This document shows positions 34,985 through 45,889 of a DNA stretch of 64,000 nucleotides, piece by piece. A model generated the notes under the pieces. The model ran no database searches. It saw nothing but the letters and a program-made list of their open reading frames with translations, and was not told the origin of the DNA. Where the stretch lies: contig JAETXT010000010.1 in the NCBI GenBank assembly GCA_019188255.1, positions 1,860,001 through 1,924,000 on the forward strand, written 5' to 3'. Each line of letters begins with the position of its first letter. Position 1 is the stretch's first letter. A program made the position numbers and the translations under genes. This DNA is from Verticillium longisporum (taxonomy: Eukaryota > Ascomycota > Sordariomycetes > Glomerellales > Plectosphaerellaceae).

Positions 34985-36109
34985 GGTGGGTGGTGATTGT
35001 GGTTGTGTAGTGGTTGTGTATGGTAGTGTGAGCTGGTGCTGTAAAAGTGGAAGGGTGTGGTAGTGGAAGGATGTAGTAGTTGAAGGGTGTGGTAGTTGAT
35101 TTGGGATGTGACGAGGAATTAGAAGCGTCTTTGTTCTTTTGATGAGGCTGAGAAGGAGGAGAGGAGGGAAGTGCACGTTTCAGCAGCGAAGCAGATGGCG
35201 CTGTAAATAGGTGGTGGGATGGGATGAAGCTCGAGTGATGTCATCTGGAGCTCGTCGTTTGCCTGTGCTTTTCGGGGCAGGTGCAGTGCAGACACAGTGC
35301 AGAGAGAGACGGAGACAGAGAGAGACGGAGACAGAGAAGCGGGGAGGGGGAGGGACCAGAGGCACGTGAAGCCGTGATTCACCTGCACTCCGCCATTCCT
35401 CTTTCGCCGGCCTCTTCTACAAAGTACCTCGTCTGATGACGTTTGCGGCTGCCGACGGGCCAGATCCTCCGACCACTCAGGGATGGCGGACATGTCGCCA
35501 GAGTTCGAGACCTCGTTGGGTTATGGGGGCGCGCCGGCCGGACAACAGCCGGGGCGGTGGCCAGCCGCTCGGCGGCCAGCCGCTCAGTGATCGATCATCG
35601 GTGATGATGACTGGCGTGGGCTGGGGCCCTCGATGCGGAATGACGACATGTGTCTCCTTTTCTGGGGCGAATGCAACAAAACGCGAAGAAAGGTAATACA
35701 TTGGGCTTTTGGCATCCGCGGTGGCCTGGTTTGGCGATGTCCCGGGGGATTGGCCTTGTGGTGGTTTCAATTCGACATCGGACGTTTGGCTCGGCATCCG
35801 TCTCACTGGTATAGTTAGCTGTCCATGGGGCATGAAACAGTGAGGATGTACCTGCGACCTGATGCTCGTCCTCCCTGAGACCGCCAGGCCATGTCGGATG
35901 ATCTGGAATCTGCTACAGGTCTTTAATGTCTGCACAAATTCCTGAAGCAATCACTAATTCGTCTCGTATGCAGCGTGGCAATTGAAGTCATCGTGCAAGC
36001 ACAGCTCACACGCTCATGTTGTATCATGGTAGCAGCTAGATTACCCCAATCTGGCCATTGACGGCCCTATGTACAGCCTATTTTCCCTCACCAAGCGAGC
36101 TTGTCTGGT
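34985..36109. other. intergenic, no gene seen
   Basis: Promoter side of the LEA-like gene and 3' side of the hydratase gene. Contains a 16-bp tandem repeat (35301-35332), a local duplication CAGCCGCTCGGCGGCCAGCC near 35562, and GTGTGGTAGT-type repeats at 35000-35100. Confidence 0.45.
35301..35332. repeat. 16-bp tandem repeat x2
   Basis: AGAGAGAGACGGAGAC repeated twice exactly, with a partial third copy. Confidence 0.85.
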
Positions 36110-37238
36110 TTACCGCCCCTGGAACACGGGCTTCCTCTTCTCCTGGAACGCCTTGAGTGCTTCGTTCCTGTCCTCCGTCGCCACGACGCGCTCATACATC
36201 TTGTTCTCGACCTCCTCGCGCGCCCAGCCGACAGCCTGCAGCGCCGCCCGCACAGCAACGGGCCCGCCCTCGCAAATCTCGGTCGCGACGCGCACGGCCT
36301 CGCTGAGGACGCCGCGACGCGCCGTCTCGAGCATGAGCTTCTGCTTGGCGCCGTCGGCGGGCTTCTCGCCCTCCCTGTGGCCCGGCACGTCCTTGTCCTC
36401 GGGGAAGGGGATCTCGACGAGGCGGTCGGCGATGCCGAGGAAGTAGGCCTCGGGGGCCGAGACCCTTCGGCCCGTGAGGATGAGGTCGCGGGCGCGCGAG
36501 AGCCCGATGAGGGCCGGCAGGCGGTGCGTGCCGCCGGCGCCGGGCAGGATGGCGAGGCGCGTCTCGGGCAGGCCGACGATGGCGTTGGATGAGAGGACGC
36601 GCATGCTCGTCGACAGGGCGAGCTCGAGGCCGCCGCCGAGCGCGACGGAGGAAATGGCCGAGATGGTGGGCAGGGGGAGCGTCGAGAGGGAGGTGAATGT
36701 CGCGCGCAGGTTTGTGAGGAACTCGTTGGTCCTGCCAAGCAAATGCTGTCAGCTAGGGGGGTTCCTCAGTGCATTGCAGCAAGCCAATGCCAGCCGGCGT
36801 CTGGCCGAGGCATGCTGACGCAAGATGGGGGTGATCTCACTCCTCTTGAGTGAAGCCTCTTCGCTCCTTCAGGTCGGCGCCGGCACAGAAGCTCGTGTCG
36901 ACGGCACTGGCGAGGATGACGGCGCGCGTAGGACCCTTGGCATCGACACCGGCGGCGCCGCCAAAGACCCTGCGCGGAGGCAGCTCGTTGCCGCCCTCGT
37001 CGTACTGGGCGTGGACATTGTCAATCTCGGCGCGCAGCTGGGCGAGCAGAGCCTTGGAGATGGCGTTGCGCGCCGAGGGACGGTTGAGCTCGAGCACGCG
37101 AATGTGGCCAGAGCCGGGGGCCGGCAGGTGTGTGACGGTTATGAGCGGCGCCGCCGAATCAGCAGCTGTGGCGGTCGAGTAGAAGCGTGCCGCCTGGACG
37201 GTACGCAGGGAGACGCGGAGAGAGAGTCGAGGAGGCAT
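36110..37238 (-). CDS. mitochondrial enoyl-CoA hydratase, AUH / methylglutaconyl-CoA hydratase type
   Basis: A predicted 339-residue crotonase-fold enzyme. Exon 1 (37238-36841) encodes a basic presequence (MPPRLSLRVSLRTVQAARFY) and the first half. The intron at 36732-36840 (GTGAGA, GCTGAC, GGCAG) joins TQEE to TNEFL. Crotonase hallmarks are the CoA/oxyanion segments SFCAGADLKER and AISSVALGGGLELALS, and the acidic catalytic region GLPETRLAILPGAGGTHRL. GADLKER is typical of AUH proteins, which hydrate 3-methylglutaconyl-CoA in mitochondrial leucine breakdown. A general short-chain enoyl-CoA hydratase is the alternative. The C-terminus has an acidic insertion around EDKDVPGHREGEKPADG. The gene is divergent from the ankyrin gene, with about 500 bp between starts. 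Confidence 0.85.
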
Positions 37239-37739
37239 TTTCGAGTATGGGAAGAAGGGTTGGGAGGATCAATGGACGGCGGGAAGAGGCAAAGTCTGAG
37301 CCGCGAGAACGAGTCTTGGGAAATGGGAACAGAGCGTGCTGATGACGTTCAGCGCCCTCGGTTTTCAGCGGGTTCTAGTGGGGTAGCGGCTTTGCCTTGT
37401 TGCCGCCAATTCACCGAGGTCAAACAAGTCTCGGTGGTCCTCGGTGGACGGTCTCGGTGAGGACGGTGCACACAATCCAGAGCTGCTGCATGCAGGATGC
37501 AGGTTTTGGGGCTTGTGATGCGGGGGCTGTGACGCAGGTCGAAAGGGTGTCAAATCCTCCGCCTCTAGGTGTTCGTAGAGGTCAGCGCCATCCAAATGCC
37601 ATTCCGCCCCTACCATCTGGATTGCACAGACAACACAAGCCCATCTTCACGTCAGTTGCACGTCTCATCACGTCTCACAATCCCACACTCGCGTGCCGCC
37701 GACTAACACCAATGCAGGCATATCGGCAGCACGGTAGCA
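37239..37739. promoter_or_regulatory. divergent promoter of the hydratase and ankyrin genes
   Basis: 501 bp between start codons. It contains a locally repeated CTCGGTGG/CTCGGTGA motif near 37428-37460. No defined factor site is assigned. Confidence 0.4.
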
Positions 37740-38319
37740 ATGACTGATCCCTCCGCCACAACCCTTCCGCCCGAGGCTATCGAGCTTGCCGGCCGTATGT
37801 ACGATGCCGCTCGCTCCGGCGACGCTACCGTTTTCGCGCAGGCCCTCCCTGCCGGCCTGCCCGTCAACATGACCAACGAAAAGGGAGACAGCTTGGTAGG
37901 AGGAACCATCATCCCATTTGTCCCCCTCTTTTTCGAAGCCCCCCCTAAGCATTGCATCGGTCGTTGACGCGTGAAAACTACCGATCAGCTCATGCTTGCT
38001 GCGTACTACGGCCACGCCGAGCTCGTCAAGCTGTTCCTGCAGCATGGCGCCGACCCAAATCGGCTGAACGACAAGGGGCAGAGTCCCCTTGCTGGCGCCG
38101 TGTTCAAGATGGAAGATGCCGTTATCGAGGTAAGACTCTTTCGTCTTTTCCGGGCGCTCTCGCTGACGTATTGAACAGGCTCTCCTCGAGGGAGGGGCGG
38201 ACCCTGAGTTTGGCAACCCTAACGCGCTGCAATGCGCCTCCATGTTCAAGCAGGACGAGAAGTGGAAGGCCAAGTTCGAGGCTGCGCCCGGGAAGGGGAA
38301 AGCTGTAGGCAAGCTCTGA
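37740..38319 (+). CDS. small ankyrin-repeat protein
   Basis: A predicted 145-residue protein made almost entirely of ankyrin repeats. Readable repeats are AARSGDATVFAQAL, then LMLAAYYGHAELVKLFLQHG with ADPNRLNDKGQSPLAGA, and a terminal ALLEGGADPEFGNPNALQCA. It ends in a basic tail (GKGKAVGKL). Two introns keep phase 0: 37896-37988 (GTAGGA...ATCAG) and 38130-38178 (GTAAGA...AACAG). Small ankyrin proteins act as protein-binding adaptors; no partner is evident here. Confidence 0.8.
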
Positions 38320-39383
38320 GCCTTTTCTTCTTCTGTCGCTGCACGTGTCGCTGCAACAGTGGCAAAGAGAATGTCGCAAGGTATAATATTTGGGAAGCAA
38401 TTCAGACGCTCGTGCTGACGGCCTTCCTATCCTTTCTTGCAATCACGACGGGACGTTGTGCCTGGGCCGTCAAACGTAGCTCGATGCTTCCTCATCTCGG
38501 TGGATGAGCCAGTACGAGGCTTCACTGATGGAGAGACCCAGGCTCGACTTGCATGCCACTGTCGGGTGCAGTGCCAGCGCGAGGGCACCCATCAAGCGCC
38601 CTATCTAAGAAGATGCTGTACATCAATCCCATCAAGGACTCAAGAGGCATGGTCATCCATCGGAGAAGTTTATGGTTCCTGAAGCAAGGGTGCGAATTCC
38701 TCCGCCTCGTACTCACCAAAGCTGTCACGACATCCTGCGCCAGATCCGTCAGACGGGTGCTGCCTCCGACTCAGTGGAGAAAGGACAAGCAATCACGGAA
38801 AGAATGGTCAGCTGATAGAGACAGGCCTTCCACCAAACCTCAATGAACCAAATGCCCATATTCGCGCCACGAGCGCCATTTACTGACAGGGCCATTACAT
38901 TTTACACCCTGACGACAATCATCTTGGCCATGTTACGCATTCGACATCGGCTTCACACTTTGATAAAAAATTCCGCTGGATCTGAAGCCACTCCAGAAAG
39001 CTACACAAGGGACATCCAGTGGAGAAAGTCTTCTTATTTAAAAGCCCTTGTGGCCAGCGAGTGGCGCGGTGATGAGCAGACGCGTGACTTGTTTCCGGAG
39101 CCAAGCTGACACAGCCGATGAGGAAGCCAATTCAGGAAGGAATAATTCGTGGTTTTCGTGGCTGAAGGAAGCCTTGGTTTCCATCCCAAGCCAGAGGCCA
39201 ATCGAAGCCTTCGTCGATACCGTTCTCGCCCCCCCTGAGTATCAGCGTCCACCGCCAATATTCAGGTCAAGTCGATGCTGGCCTCAGCCATCATAACAGC
39301 CAAGGCGGGACATCACAAAATACCACCGAAGTCAATAGCGATGTGCTCGGCAAGCTTTCTCCGATATCCAAACGTCACTCGCA

Positions 39384-39385
<2 letters not shown>

Positions 39386-39420
<35 letters not shown>
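39386..39420. repeat. CA dinucleotide microsatellite
   Basis: About 17 uninterrupted CA units. Confidence 0.9.
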
Positions 39421-39422
<2 letters not shown>

Positions 39423-39647
39423 TGGGTTGATCTTCCGCGGGTGTCATTCTCCACAGCCTTGCGGGTGACATTAAAGCCATCTTGGAGAACTCTAGTCAGA
39501 TGGATAAATTGATGAAAGCTAGGAGAGGCCCTGTTAGAGACTGTACCACTGGTAGAGTTTCCACAGTACAGCCATCGCTACACCGATCTGGCGATACCCA
39601 TAGTGGTCCTGAACCATGTTTACAACCAGCCTCTCTGCTCCCAGGAC

Positions 39648-39653
39648 TATAAA
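39648..39653 (+). promoter_or_regulatory. TATA box
   Basis: TATAAA, 95 bp upstream of the chosen start at 39748 and downstream of an in-frame ATG at 39616, which supports the later start. Confidence 0.5.
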
Positions 39654-39747
39654 GAGCACTCTCGCTCCTCTCCATTCGTCCAATTTTCCTCTTGACTCTA
39701 ATCTCTCGCCAAATTTGCTCCATCGACAGATTGACTACAGTCACTCA

Positions 39748-40938
39748 ATGCCAGACGGTCCGTCTGATCGCAGCGAAACAATGTCGACTCCTAGCAGGGA
39801 CTGCCCGACTCCCAACAGCACAGGCGGTGGAGACCGTCAACAACCTGGTCACTGCTCTTGCCTTGGATCACCACATGCCGGCAACTCCTGCTTCACCGAC
39901 GATTTCCCATCGGGTGGACGTGATCATGCCCGCACCATGGCCGAGGACACATCATTCTTTCGCCGCAATTTTAGTTTCAACGAAGCTCCGCATCGCCCTT
40001 CATATGTGCCGCCGATCTCCTCGCCCCTTCGGTCAGTGCCAACTCCAGTAAACACCAATGGCATTTTTGACAGCCCGCTGGGAACACCAACTACGGCTGA
40101 GACCAACCAGTCATCGCCTTTCAGATATCAACCTGGGCTATATCAGCAACGCCAGGACCTAAATGAACTCTATCGCGGTTGGGAGGCCCCTCAGGCTTTC
40201 ACTACATTAACTGCTTCTCGCGGTAATTTGTCGTCCCGAAGCGCAACGCCCGTGGCACAGAGAAGCACGGAGAATCGAGATCGTACGGAGCCCGGACACA
40301 ATAGCGGCTCACGCGGCATTGCTCATGATACCAGCCATGAGCCAGCTGTTCCTCCACACAGTGCAGCCCCTCGCAGTGTCCTCGGTGCCGCGCCTGCGCC
40401 TGTCACCGCCGGCGCGAGGTTATATCAGCCTCCAGCCCACAGGAATGCCCGCCCTCCGACTCCGAACCCTTTCAGCTTCGGGGGACATCGCTCTGGGGGC
40501 CCTCGCTTGGTCCATACTGTGGCCCCACCATCGCGTCTGTCCATGGCAAGCCGCTCTGAGTACAATGTGCCACGGCCGGGAGAACCACCGAGCGCTGCTG
40601 TCCCGCCCGCACCTCTGAACCCATCACGCGACGGCAAACGCAAGCGCGAGGACAGGGAGGCACAGGAGCAGCAGCTGTTGAAGCGCGCGCGCGACGATGC
40701 CGACGAGAGAATCGGCGATGTCCACTTCATCCGCGGTCCGCGGTCCGAGGCTTTCTACTACGAAGGCGTCGAGCACACGGAGGTGACGATTCAGTATTCG
40801 ATCTCGGTGCCCACGGCGTCGATCGAGCCGAACGGCCGGTTTGGTGCCATCAACTGGCTCCGCGCCGGCAGTGAGACGGACAGCGATGTTGGCGATGAAT
40901 TCAGCCACTCGGGACGACGAAGGTGGGATATAATTTGA
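39748..40938 (+). CDS. disordered protein with bipartite basic region, unknown function
   Basis: A predicted 396-residue protein that I do not recognise. Most of it is Pro/Ser/Thr/Arg-rich and likely disordered (for example SSPLRSVPTPVNTNGIFDSP). Near residue 295 the stretch GKRKREDREAQEQQLLKRAR is a likely bipartite nuclear localisation signal. The last 75 residues look more structured (DVHFIRGPRSEAFYYEGVEH, then VTIQYSISVPTASIEPNGRF) and could be a small conserved domain. The start at 39748 is preferred over 39616 because a TATA box lies between them. No intron is needed. Confidence 0.6.
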   Translation: MPDGPSDRSETMSTPSRDCPTPNSTGGGDRQQPGHCSCLGSPHAGNSCFTDDFPSGGRDHARTMAEDTSFFRRNFSFNEAPHRPSYVPPISSPLRSVPTPVNTNGIFDSPLGTPTTAETNQSSPFRYQPGLYQQRQDLNELYRGWEAPQAFTTLTASRGNLSSRSATPVAQRSTENRDRTEPGHNSGSRGIAHDTSHEPAVPPHSAAPRSVLGAAPAPVTAGARLYQPPAHRNARPPTPNPFSFGGHRSGGPRLVHTVAPPSRLSMASRSEYNVPRPGEPPSAAVPPAPLNPSRDGKRKREDREAQEQQLLKRARDDADERIGDVHFIRGPRSEAFYYEGVEHTEVTIQYSISVPTASIEPNGRFGAINWLRAGSETDSDVGDEFSHSGRRRWDII

Positions 40939-42782
40939 AGCGTGTCGCCGGACTAGAGGTGGTAGCTAACGTGTGAGATACGATTGAGAATGATGACGAG
41001 CGAGCACAAGAGCCTATGGGTTTCACCGCATGGAAGGGGAGAGAATTACAGTGGAAAAGAGCCATGAGTGTCCAGTTTTGACGCGACAAGTACCGTTGTG
41101 AGAAGACTAAAGGTCTGATGAACAGTTTGCTTGACTTGCACTCTGCCAATTTGGAAGGTTGGGTCCCTGAGGAACTACTCATAGCACTAGCACACAAATA
41201 AACAGCAATGAAAAACCATCAGTGACAACGCCTTGCGTTGTCGTTGTCTTAAGCTTAAGCTGCCACGCGTCTGTTGTTGGCTCGTCGTAGAATACGAGAT
41301 CGACCAGTTACACTGCGGATCTCGCCTGGTCACACTGAGACGGGCCGGAGGTTGTTTCGCGACAATGCCTCTCTGGCTCAGCCTTAAGCCCAGCAGATCG
41401 GATTTAACACATGACAATACCCTTATTCGAGTCACGTATGACCTCAGCAATTGTGCTTGGTGTGACTGTCGATGAACCGTCGTGAGCCACCGAGGCCCAA
41501 CAGCCACCTGGCCTGGGGAAGAGGCTGTGCTGTTCTGAGCCACCCAACCCAACGGGCCTCAAGCCCTCGACCCCGAAACCACACCACACGCACCGCCCAT
41601 TGCTGTCACCTAATTATGTACCAACCAGTTGGCCGCCTACGGCCAACTCCATCTGGCCCCCCAACAGCACCACCATCCGCGACAAGGGTTCCTCAGGTCG
41701 CTTACCGAAAACCCTGGCGCCTGATTGATCAGTGGCCATCTCTGCGATACGCGTACCCGTCTGTGTGTCGCCTCGAGATGCTCCCTGCAGCCAGTCATCT
41801 TGGCTGGAGAGATTACCAGACGCAGGCTGACTTGGTCCATAGCTTGAATCAAAGAGGCATGTCCCCGTTACCAGCAGCAGCAGCATTCCATTCGAGACGG
41901 AGCAGGAAATATCCTTAAGATGAAGGCCTCTTGGGCTCGTTTGATCCCGACTTGGCACAGGCAACGCCAAGTACATACCAGCACCCGAGCACAGCAAAAG
42001 GCAACACTCAAAGACACGGCAATGTCGGCGAGGAAGATCCGCCAGGACAACAACAACGACGTGCTCGACACCATGCTGGGCCCATCTTCATCTCGTCAGG
42101 CTCCACTGTCTGCTGTCGCGACCCCGCCCCAACAGTCAACCCGCGCTTCAATAAGGCTGAGCACCACCCTGGCGGCCCCATGGCCACTCCACCCCTACGG
42201 CGGACCGTCCCCCGTAAGGGGCTGCTCCAAACGAGAAGGGCCCTCCATCAACCAGAGATCGACCAAGGCGACTGGCCCCCAAACCGCCAGGATCGTCGCC
42301 AAGACGACCTCTTTCTCGCCAGGGTTGTCCGCACGTTAACCGCCCGCGCTGCTGCCCTGGCATGACTGGTTCGCCAGAGTCCCTCGCTTGCTGTTGCGCA
42401 AAGGATCGTAGGCTGCATCGGATGTGTGTCGGCGAGGCCACTTCTGCTGCACGCTGTCGTAATGAAGCATGGGGGGAGGGTCCAGAGAGGGACCATGAGG
42501 ATGGACATCCCTAGTGGAACGGTGTGCTGCTTGCCTTGTAGGGTCGGCACAATGCTGATCGGACGTCTGGCTCGGGCCTTCAGTCTTTTCATCCTGCTTT
42601 TCTCGGGACCGAGGCGGCCCTCTTGTCATACACGGCGTTTCATCGTCTCAAGTCTTCATCTCTGGTACAGGAGCTTGACGCCTGGTACACAACAAATAGA
42701 CAACCAAGCTACAGCACACGCATGTTGCGCCTTTCCGTACGACAGATCGATTACTTACGGACTTTGATCGGTATAAATCAGC
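40939..42782. other. intergenic; weak overlapping open frames at 41920-42365
   Basis: Two overlapping plus-strand frames (41920-42339 and 41931-42365) are each about 140 codons, Arg/Pro/Gln-rich and motif-free. One could be a short lineage-specific gene, but neither is supported. A TATAAAT at 42773-42779 sits only 4 bp before the kelch start codon. Confidence 0.35.
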
Positions 42783-44828
42783 ATGGTCTTGATGTCGAGA
42801 AGCAGGATGCTGCTGGCTTGCAGCCTGCTCTTGTCAATGTCCAGCTGGGCTATCGGTCAAGGCGACGATGACGATGATAATGGTCTTCGCTCCTCGCCTG
42901 CGCCAAAGGATTTCAAGCGAAGATGGCACCCAAGAGGTAGGAAATCGTCGCAGAATGTCTTCAAAGGCTCGTTGGGCTAACGACCGAGAAGCGACCGTCC
43001 TCGGGGACTACATGTTTGTCGATGGCGGCGAAGTCGCACAATGGGTGAACGGCGAGAAAACCCAACGCCCATCCAACGGAGGTTTGCAACACCCACGAGC
43101 GCTCTCCTCGCGCTGCGGATGCATATGCTGACGTGATACCAACATAGCTAACGCTACCCTCTCGATCCCGCTGACGCGTTCCTGGAAGCCGGCGGAGGTT
43201 AAGATCACGGAGATTGACAAGCCTGTCATGGGCATGGTGAAAGAGGCCGTTTTCACGCACGAGGCGTCAAACTCGTTCTACATCTGGGGCGGCCACGTCC
43301 CGTACGACGCCGCACCCGTTCCGACAAACCAGCTTTGGAGGTTCAGTTCTGATGGCGATGGAGGCGGCACCTGGAACCCCGAAACACCTGGCAACCCCTC
43401 GACGTATACGAGCCTCAGGCGTTCCCAGGGCGGCGCCTACGTGAGCACACCCGACGCCGCGTTCTGGTTCGGCGGTCTCGAGACCCCGGGCACGTCTGGC
43501 GGCCCCCGAGGCTACGTGCCGGGCTACCTCTCGTTCAACTTCACGACCAAGTCATGGACCAACGAAACGAACAGTCCTTGGTCATCCTACGGAACCCTGT
43601 ACGGCGGCGATGCACACTACGTCCCTACCTTTGGTCCTAACGGCATCGTCATCCTCATCGGCGGCGCGGCATGGGATATGACGGGCTCGGGCTCGATGGG
43701 CTACCTTGATATGCAGAATCTCACCTTCTTCGACCCCGTCACGCGCGAGTGGCACTCCCAGACGACTTCGGGCGAAGCTCCCCTTCGCCGTGAATGGTTT
43801 TGCGTCGCCGGCGCTGAGTCAACAAACGGAACCTATGAAATGTGAGTCCGCCAACATGAACCGTGACAGGTAACCGGTCGTGTCCGAAACTGACACGGGT
43901 ATCACCACAGCGTGGTCCACGGCGGTAGAAACCAGGCCAACAAGGCCGCTTTTGACGATGTCTACATCCTCAGCCTTCCGGGATTCGTCTGGACGAAGGC
44001 CGAGTATGAAGCCAAGGGATCTCGCACCGCTCACGCATGCGTTGTCGCCGGCAACCGCCAGATGATCAGTATCGGAGGCGTTGACGATAACAAGGGAAAT
44101 CCTGCCATCTGGGAGGACATTGATCCGCGCCCACAGGGGCTGGGCATCTTTGACATGACGCAACTCAAGTGGACAGACGCTTTTGACGCCGACGCTGGTG
44201 CGTATGAATCGCCGGCCGAGGTGCAGGCGTGGTATGATGAAGGGTGAGTGCTGGCTTGATCGGGAGATGATCCAAGGGTCTGAGCTGACGACAGAAATGC
44301 AGTGGTCTCCAAAAGGTGCAGTGGTCTTCGGACAACGTGCAGAAGCTCTTCGCAAACAGCGCCTCTTCGGAGGAGGAGTCGGAAGAGGGTACCTCTGGTG
44401 GAAATGGGAATGGAAACAGTGGCAGTGCGAACGGCGAGTCTTCCAACAGCTCAACGCCGGTGGGGGCCATTGCTGGCGGTGTCGTGGGTGGTGTCGCCGG
44501 CATTGCGCTTGTGGCCTTCCTCGCATGGTTTCTCGTGCGCCGCCGACGGAGGAACGCCAACCAAGGGTCGGAGAGGGAGAAGGAGGCACACATGATGCTA
44601 CCAGCCGAAATGCCGCCGTCCACGCATGGCGGGACTGCAACAATGACGACAAGCTCATCGTCCCCTTCGAACTGGGGCAGCACAGTAGCGGGAACCCCGG
44701 CCAAGGGGAGTGCTGTGCCGGCTCATATCGAGATGGACGACACGTCGCCGAGGCCGGAGCTCATGGGATCAGGACCATACCCGTACCACGGGGCAGAACT
44801 GGATGGTGGCAGTTACCCGGCGAGGTAG
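42783..44828 (+). CDS. secreted-type kelch-repeat membrane protein
   Basis: A predicted 599-residue single-pass membrane protein with five exons. An N-terminal signal peptide (MLLACSLLLSMSSWAIGQ) is followed by an Asp run. The extracellular part is a kelch-type propeller (FYIWGGHVPYD, GGAYVSTPDAAFWFGGLE, ILIGGAAWDMTG, RREWFCVAGAES, IVVHGGRNQ, MISIGGVDDNKG). Then come a Gly/Ser/Asn-rich linker, a TM helix (AIAGGVVGGVAGIALVAFL), the RRRRR stop-transfer and a Ser/Thr/Pro-rich cytosolic tail. Introns: 42937-42988, 43082-43147, 43842-43910 and 44244-44302. All keep frame and the first has GCTAAC. A similar layout occurs in fungal cell-surface kelch proteins linked to polarity, but the function here is unknown. 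The ATG at 42792 or 42810 could be used instead. Confidence 0.8.
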
Positions 44829-45164
44829 AGAGCGATACGAGCGGGGAATCGAGTTTTCGAATTGGTTTTCTCTGTTATTCTGCATCTGTGCGAGTCTTCT
44901 AACGCCAGCGATTCGTTACATTCGAGTGAGCGTTTGTCGTGTTTTGCCCAAGGTTATGAACTCGTTGCTAGTCGCTGCTGTCCTCATACAAGAGTTCAAC
45001 CCCGAATTCTCCTAGAAAATGAATCGCATACAACACTCACGCACTGAGTTTGCCGATGTACATGTCTGGGAAACGTCAAGGTGGGAGGACTGGTAGGATT
45101 GATCGTCATTCACGTCCCCAGACCTCATGGTGTTGACTTCCAAGCCGACACCGCATGAATCAAA
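44829..45164. other. intergenic (3' UTR of kelch gene)
   Basis: No gene seen; contains the kelch 3' UTR and the upstream flank of the tRNA. Confidence 0.4.
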
Positions 45165-45247
45165 GCCGTTATAGCTCAGTGGTTAGAGCATCGCACTCGT
45201 ACCATCCCGACATGCGGGGGTCCACGGTTCAACTCCGTGTAGCGGCA
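45165..45247 (+). tRNA. tRNA-Thr (CGT) with a 10-nt intron
   Basis: A complete cloverleaf: acceptor GCCGTTA pairs with TAGCGGC, D stem GCTC/GAGC, anticodon stem TCGCA/TGCGG, T arm CACGG-TTCAACT-CCGTG. The anticodon CGT (45198-45200) reads ACG threonine codons. A 10-nt insert, CCATCCCGAC (45202-45211), sits after position 37, the canonical place for nuclear tRNA introns. The internal A box (TAGCTCAGTGG) and B box (GGTTCAACTCC) are present. Confidence 0.93.
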
Positions 45248-45889
45248 ATTCATTTTTGGCTTTTTGCTTCGTGCTTGATCTGGGTGGGCTCGGGGGTGGG
45301 TTTGGGAGGGGCTCGTCGGTTGTGATGTGGGGGGACGAGCAAGGGGATTTGATTGCCGTGATGCATCATGGCGGTTAGCGGGTTTCTTAGGCGACAAATA
45401 CCTCGCTGCTGAGGGAGGGAAGGGTATGCTCTCGCCCCTGAGAGACCTGAGGGTCTTCGGCATGCTATCGTGTTGTCGGCGGTATGAGGGACTGAGCTGT
45501 TTCACTCCTCGAATGAAATGACAGACATACATAACTATGGCGATTCATTCCGTCGCGATCCAGACAAGAAAAAGGGCGCCATGTCTCGTCTCATCTCAGC
45601 CGGCGGCGTGAGGCTGAAGACGCCCTCGCCTGGCGCTTGGCTTGGTGCTCTCAGCCCTGATTCATTGTACCCAACGCCCACTGGAGGATGCCGCATCTAG
45701 TCCGGCAGTCGAATATGCCTTGTCACGAGACGGATCTCAAGCCACTCGGAGAATCCTCACCGGCTTCACCAATTCTACGAACATCTCCTCAAAGGCGCCG
45801 AGTGTTGGCGCATTGCCTGTGAGCACACATCCTCGGTATCTGCCTCACCAACAGCTTGTTCTCTGAACAGACCATTTCCATCCTCGGCC
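45248..45889. other. intergenic, no gene seen
   Basis: A T-rich patch follows the tRNA (CATTTTTGGCTTTTT at 45250-45266), a plausible Pol III terminator. The rest is the promoter of the proline-rich gene. Confidence 0.45.

Larger units (their letters stand above)
38320..39747. other. intergenic, no gene seen
   Basis: Short frames without motifs. The right part includes a CA microsatellite and the promoter of the next gene. Confidence 0.5.

Noticed and set aside
41920..42365. Two overlapping ~140-codon frames
   Set aside because: Neither has motifs, splice structure or a distinctive start; listed only as a note in the intergenic entry.
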